From NCBI GenBank assembly GCA_023664455.1, contig JAMPFM010000001.1, positions 359,766 through 396,545 of the forward strand: a stretch of 36,780 bases of DNA, read 5' to 3'. Within the stretch, counting starts at the first letter, position 1. Every line of letters starts with the position of its first letter. Positions 32,868 through 36,780 of this stretch are shown piece by piece. The notes beneath the pieces were generated by a model. The model was given only the letters and a program-made list of their open reading frames with translations, did not search any database and was not told the DNA's origin. This DNA is from Blautia sp. (GTDB lineage: Bacteria; Bacillota; Clostridia; Lachnospirales; Lachnospiraceae). Made by a program: the position numbers and the translations under genes.

Positions 32868-34640
32868 TTATTCACATGCGATATTCCAGCCGATGGCTTC
32901 TTTCCGTCCAAGCACAAAATTGGCATAAATCCCTTCCTGACCAATCAGCTCCTCATGTCTGCCGCGCTGCACGATCTGCCCGTCATCCACCACCAGGATC
33001 TGATCGGCGTTTCGCACAGTCTTCAGCCTATGGGCAATCATGATAATGGTCTTATTTCTGGTCAGTTCTTCGATTGCCTTCTGCAGCCGGTCTTCGTTCT
33101 CCGGATCAACATTGGCGGTCGCCTCATCCAGGATAATGATGGGCGCATCTTTCAGCATGGCTCTTGCAATACTGATCCGCTGCTTCTCGCCGCCGGAAAG
33201 AGAGGCGCCGCCCTCCCCGATCACCGTATTGTACCCATCCGGGAGCTTCTCGATAAAATCATCACAACAAGCTTTCCGCGCCGCCTCCACCACTTCCGCA
33301 TGGGTAGCCTCCGGTCTGCCAAACTTGATATTGTTCTCAACCGTATCTGCAAAAAGGTACACATTCTGGAACACCATGCTGATCTGAGCCATTAAAGACT
33401 CCAATGTATATTCCCGCACATCGTGTCCGCCAATCGTGATACTTCCGCTGTCCACATCCCAAAAGCGGGCAATCAGATTACACAGGGTAGTTTTGCCGGA
33501 ACCAGACGGACCGATTACAGCCGTGGTGGTCTTATCCGGGATTTTGGCACTAACCCCATGCAGGGTTTCCCGCCCGCCCCTGGCAGGTGTATTCCCGTAA
33601 GAAAAATGCACATCGCTGAATATGATTTCATGATTTCCCGGATGGATTACACCGCCTTTTTCATCGATCTGCTCCATTTCCTCTGTCTGACACGTGCGGT
33701 CAATGCTTGCAGAAGTCAGGCGCAACATGGCAATACCCATGCCGAATAGTTTAATCTGCCCGAACACGAGAAAGGACATCACAATGCACATCAGCGCATT
33801 GGCAAGGGACATCGTACCATCTGCCCAGCAGATAACAGATACCGCCATCATTGCAAGCCCTGCAATCTGAAGCACAAGCTCCTGCAGCATGGTGTATGGT
33901 GTCATGAGTTTTTCCATGTCAAGGCTGCTTTTCCTATTATATTCCAGTGCATCCTGCAGCCGTTTGTCCCCCCTGCCGCTCAGATTGAAGGACTTGACCA
34001 CGCCCATCCCCTGCACATATTCCAGTACTGCCGCGGTAAGCGCCGTCTGCGACTTCTGCGCATTCGGTGCAACTGCCGCAGACTTTTTTTCCATAGAAGA
34101 TACTACCAAAAAATACACGATGATGCCTGCTGCCGAGGTAAGCCCTACACGCCATTCAAATAAAATGATCATAACGGTAAACACAATCGTGCCAATGACG
34201 CCGCTCATGATATTAACTAAAGTCATGGGAACCATCTGTTCAATATTTCCAAGCACCGTTGTACAGACACCCGTCACTTCGCCAATGCTGTTTCCACCCC
34301 AGTACCCCATCGGCACTCCTTTTAAAAGGTTTCCTATTTTAATCCTCTCATTTGCCGCCATAAAATAGCCGGCATGTGTCTGCTGCATTTTAGAAAAGTT
34401 GTTGGTTACCGCATTGCCAATAATGCTGATGGCCATGAAGATAAGCGCAATCCATGCAGTATTGCTGCCTGTTTCCCCGTCTGTCGCAGAGAAGTTTGTC
34501 AACGCCATAATTACGAAATAAATAGCGCCAACCTCAAACATACGGAATACCGCGCTTAAAAAATTGACCGCTGCGGATTTCCCTATATTGGATCGTTCCA
34601 CCCCTGCAAATTTCCATATTTTCCTGAATGTCCCTATCAT
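32868..34640 (-). CDS. ABC exporter half-transporter (permease fused to ATPase), second subunit
   Basis: About 590 aa. Six membrane spans fill residues 20-310 and the nucleotide-binding domain the rest: Walker A GPSGSGKTTLC, signature ASLSGGEKQRISI, Walker B IIILDEATANVDPEN, H-loop IAHRLKTV. The catalytic Glu is present. It is coupled to the partner gene: its ATG overlaps the partner's stop (ATGA), and the last codons of the partner contain its GGAGGT site. The pair should work as a heterodimer. Multidrug, peptide or lipid export is usual; some pairs of this shape (YbtPQ/IrtAB-like) import siderophores instead. Confidence 0.92.
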   Translation of the reverse strand: MIGTFRKIWKFAGVERSNIGKSAAVNFLSAVFRMFEVGAIYFVIMALTNFSATDGETGSNTAWIALIFMAISIIGNAVTNNFSKMQQTHAGYFMAANERIKIGNLLKGVPMGYWGGNSIGEVTGVCTTVLGNIEQMVPMTLVNIMSGVIGTIVFTVMIILFEWRVGLTSAAGIIVYFLVVSSMEKKSAAVAPNAQKSQTALTAAVLEYVQGMGVVKSFNLSGRGDKRLQDALEYNRKSSLDMEKLMTPYTMLQELVLQIAGLAMMAVSVICWADGTMSLANALMCIVMSFLVFGQIKLFGMGIAMLRLTSASIDRTCQTEEMEQIDEKGGVIHPGNHEIIFSDVHFSYGNTPARGGRETLHGVSAKIPDKTTTAVIGPSGSGKTTLCNLIARFWDVDSGSITIGGHDVREYTLESLMAQISMVFQNVYLFADTVENNIKFGRPEATHAEVVEAARKACCDDFIEKLPDGYNTVIGEGGASLSGGEKQRISIARAMLKDAPIIILDEATANVDPENEDRLQKAIEELTRNKTIIMIAHRLKTVRNADQILVVDDGQIVQRGRHEELIGQEGIYANFVLGRKEAIGWNIACE

Positions 34641-36418
34641 ACTTGTACCTCCATGTCCCCAAAGCCGTCCTTCGCTCCGATATGCGCCTGCCACATTGTT
34701 TCATATAGTGGGCAGCCCTGCCTCAGCTCTCCATGTTTTCCGACAGCCTCTATCTGCCCATCCTTTACCACAACGATTTTATCCGCATCTTTGATGGTAG
34801 AAAGCCTGTGTGCAATCACAATGACCGTTTTGTTTTGTACCAGCCTTCCAACTGCTTTCTGGATGACTGCCTCATTTTCAGGATCGATGTAGGCGGTTGC
34901 CTCGTCCAGTATTACAATAGGCGCATCCTTTAACATTGCCCTTGCGATGGCAATCCTCTGGCGTTCCCCACCGGAAAGATGTGTACCGCCCCCGCCCACT
35001 CTTGTGTCATATCCTTTTTCCAGTGCCCGGATAAAAGCATCGCATCCCGCGGCTTTTGCTACCGCCTCCACTTCCTCATCTGTGGCTGACGGTTTCCCCA
35101 TGCGGATATTCTCACGGATGTTTGTCTCAAACAGATAATTGTCCTGGGAAACAAAAGCCACCTGGCCATAAAGCTGTTCCAAGGGGATTTCCTTTTCATC
35201 CACGCCGCCGATTGACACCACACCTTCCTTCACATCCCAAAAGCCCGCGATCAGCTTGGCTATAGTGGATTTGCCGGAGCCGGAAGGACCGACCAGGGCT
35301 GTCATGCTCCCGGCAGGAAAGAATAAACTCACATCATGCAGGATGTCACTGGAATGCCCTTCTTCCATATTCCCATGATAACCAAAAGAAACATGGGAAA
35401 GCTCAATATCCGTACTTTCCAGGACTGCTTCCCTGTCCCCGTGCTGCTGTTCTTCCGCCATCAGAAGCTCATCCACTGCTGCCACGGTCGTGCTGACCTG
35501 TGCGAGTGTATCCACAAATCCCATCGCCGCGATCAGCGGTCCTGCAATGCCAAGGGACAATATGATGATTGTGATAAAAGTTTCCACGGATAAGCTGCCG
35601 CCCTTATAAAACAGCCAGCCTGTGGGCAGTACCGCGATCAGCGGACCCGGCACTATGGCATAGGACATGGACATCCCGAACTGGCTTCTTTTCATCCAGT
35701 TATAATAGTAGGCCGCGTTTGCCGTCACCTTGTCCGTGAACTTGGCATAAGACGTTTTCCCTTGGTTAAAGGCTTTGATGACCTCAATGCCGTTTATGTA
35801 TTCTACCATCGTCCCACTCATTTCCTGGGTGGCTTTTACCGCCCCTTCATAATCCTTGCTGTAATTCCCCATGACTGTCATCGCAAACGCCATGCCCACA
35901 GGAATAGTCACAAGGGATAAAAGCGCCATACGCCAGTCAAGGATGAATAGATAGACCAAGATAAGTACCGGTCCCGCGACATTGGCGGTCATTTCCGGGA
36001 ATAAGTGCGCCAGTGTGGTTTCCATGCCCTCCACCTGATCCACAATAATTTGCTTCATCTTCCCACTTGGTATATCCATGACCGTCCCAAGGGGCAGCTT
36101 TGGAAGTTTCTCCAGTATTTTCTGCCGGATTGTCTTTAAGATGGAAAAAGTCGCTTTGTGGGACATGGATAGGGCCATATTATAAGCATAAGTCCGTGCG
36201 GCATATCCCGCCAGCCCAAGACCTAACCACGGCAGGTAGAGGGACAGGTCTGTTTTCCCCGCCAGCATCTGAATAATCATCTGCGCTGCCGCAAAATAAG
36301 GCAGCATCCCAAGGGCAACCCCAATAAACGCACTCAGGATTGCGCAAATCAGGCCGCCATGTTCATCTTTTCCCCAGCCCCAGATACGGAGCAGCGGATT
36401 GACTTGTTGTTCTTGCAT
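34637..36418 (-). CDS. ABC exporter half-transporter (permease fused to ATPase), first subunit
   Basis: About 593 aa. The membrane domain (about 25-320) is followed by the ATPase domain: Walker A GPSGSGKSTIAK, signature THLSGGERQRIAI, Walker B IVILDEATAYIDPEN, H-loop IAHRLSTI. Both partners keep the catalytic Glu, so both ATP sites may hydrolyse. The ATG at 36418 is chosen for the textbook AAGGAGG 7 bp upstream; the longer frame from 36496 adds 26 polar residues and has no site. It lies just downstream of a TetR-like gene with an inverted repeat between, so drug- or metabolite-inducible control is inferred. Confidence 0.92.
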   Translation of the reverse strand: MQEQQVNPLLRIWGWGKDEHGGLICAILSAFIGVALGMLPYFAAAQMIIQMLAGKTDLSLYLPWLGLGLAGYAARTYAYNMALSMSHKATFSILKTIRQKILEKLPKLPLGTVMDIPSGKMKQIIVDQVEGMETTLAHLFPEMTANVAGPVLILVYLFILDWRMALLSLVTIPVGMAFAMTVMGNYSKDYEGAVKATQEMSGTMVEYINGIEVIKAFNQGKTSYAKFTDKVTANAAYYYNWMKRSQFGMSMSYAIVPGPLIAVLPTGWLFYKGGSLSVETFITIIILSLGIAGPLIAAMGFVDTLAQVSTTVAAVDELLMAEEQQHGDREAVLESTDIELSHVSFGYHGNMEEGHSSDILHDVSLFFPAGSMTALVGPSGSGKSTIAKLIAGFWDVKEGVVSIGGVDEKEIPLEQLYGQVAFVSQDNYLFETNIRENIRMGKPSATDEEVEAVAKAAGCDAFIRALEKGYDTRVGGGGTHLSGGERQRIAIARAMLKDAPIVILDEATAYIDPENEAVIQKAVGRLVQNKTVIVIAHRLSTIKDADKIVVVKDGQIEAVGKHGELRQGCPLYETMWQAHIGAKDGFGDMEVQV

Positions 36419-36496
36419 AGATAATCCTCCTTGTTTTCCGAAGGAAAATGCGACTGTCCTTGCAGGAGCAGAGGATTTTTCCTCCTTACTCATCAT

Positions 36497-36514
36497 GGTT
36501 AGTTTTCGCTAACC
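36497..36514. promoter_or_regulatory. Operator-like inverted repeat upstream of the ABC pair
   Basis: GGTTAG-TTTTCG-CTAACC, a perfect 6-bp inverted repeat with a 6-bp centre, lies about 80 bp ahead of the ABC start and 85 bp past the regulator gene's stop. It fits the size of a TetR-family operator. Confidence 0.45.
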
Positions 36515-36598
36515 CATGTTTTTATTTTTAGGCCGCCGTACCGGTTCCGGCAGCCTCGCCAACGGTTATTGCTACGGTGTCTTTTGCTGCGGTGTCTT

Positions 36599-36780
36599 TT
36601 ACCGCATCGTATCCCCGGCCATTGCCAGGAATCCTGCATGATGGTATTTCCCCATCATGGAAATATACTTTTTCGCATCCTCCACACACATCCCATGCCG
36701 GACAACCTCAAAAATCCCTTCAAAATAAGAGGTGACCATCATGTGGTAAAATTCCCTTGTCATTTCGCCCTCCGGCTCCA
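36599..36780 (-). CDS. C-terminal part of a TetR-like regulator (cut by the window end)
   Basis: The frame enters from beyond 36780 and stops at 36599-36601. The visible 59 residues (EPEGEMTREFYHMMVTSYFEGIFEVV ... KKYISMMGKYHHAGFLAMAGD) are helical and look like the ligand-binding tail of a TetR/AcrR repressor, and such genes often precede ABC pairs of this type. The DNA-binding part is outside the window, so the family is inferred from context. Just past the stop an 11-bp motif (CGGTGTCTTTT) is repeated in tandem. Confidence 0.5.
   Translation of the reverse strand, partial: EPEGEMTREFYHMMVTSYFEGIFEVVRHGMCVEDAKKYISMMGKYHHAGFLAMAGDTMR

Noticed and set aside
34637-34694. Start of the second ABC half-transporter at 34694
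   Set aside because: The ATG at 34640 has a perfect GGAGGT and overlaps the partner's stop as ATGA; the longer frame only re-reads the partner's end.
36519-36560. Terminator from the GC-rich hairpin after the TetR-like gene
   Set aside because: On the minus strand the hairpin is followed by A rather than T; the T-run lies on the wrong side.

Overview
The window looks like chromosomal DNA from a Gram-positive, low-to-mid GC, anaerobic gut-type clostridium, most likely of the Lachnospiraceae (Clostridium cluster XIVa). The basis is the dgt-dnaG-rpoD-trmK order, a sporulation-type GerMN lipoprotein, DUF4125 and zinc-ribbon membrane proteins, an ECF sigma/anti-sigma/ABC cassette and strong AGGAGG-type ribosome binding sites. 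The family assignment is inference; no 16S rRNA is present.

Layout. 1-4.0 kb: a lipoprotein and a solitary type I restriction subunit gene, hsdR, with no hsdM or hsdS in view; a 19-bp direct repeat of the hsdR 3' end flanks the lipoprotein gene. 4.0-6.3 kb: two COG0523/CobW-type GTPases, one with a histidine-rich metal-binding arm and one fused to a C-terminal YcgQ/DUF1980-like domain. 6.3-8.7 kb: an ABC-2 exporter pair behind a LacX-type mutarotase. 8.9-10.9 kb: an unknown membrane protein and a secreted trypsin-like protease. 10.97-11.38 kb: RNase P RNA, preceded by an unusual array of degenerate 15-bp repeats. 11.5-18.0 kb: the macromolecular-synthesis operon, dgt, dnaG, rpoD, trmK and a TGS-domain uridine-kinase-like protein, with a Rex-like operator upstream. 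18.1-21.2 kb: a lipase-family hydrolase divergent from a condensation-domain-like acyltransferase and a zinc-ribbon membrane protein. 21.2-23.5 kb: DUF4125, GerMN lipoprotein, tRNA-Leu(CAG) and a double-domain hemerythrin.

23.7-32.7 kb is an AT-richer accessory stretch. It holds a PBECR-like nuclease ORF without a good ribosome binding site, a candidate small RNA with its own consensus promoter and terminator, an ECF sigma/anti-sigma/bacitracin- or lantibiotic-type ABC exporter cassette, a methyltransferase and GNAT pair, a decayed HipB/HipA toxin-antitoxin remnant, and several membrane-anchored proteins of unknown role. 32.9-36.8 kb: a translationally coupled heterodimeric ABC exporter pair, apparently under a TetR-like regulator cut by the window end.

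The candidates for something undescribed are the twin-hairpin RNA at 24100-24236 next to the PBECR-like ORF, and the hydrolase/acyltransferase/zinc-ribbon cluster at 18.1-21.2 kb. Also notable are the 15-bp repeat array at the rnpB promoter and short two-arm palindromes in several leaders, one of them inside rnpB. All calls come from reading the sequence; no database search was run.
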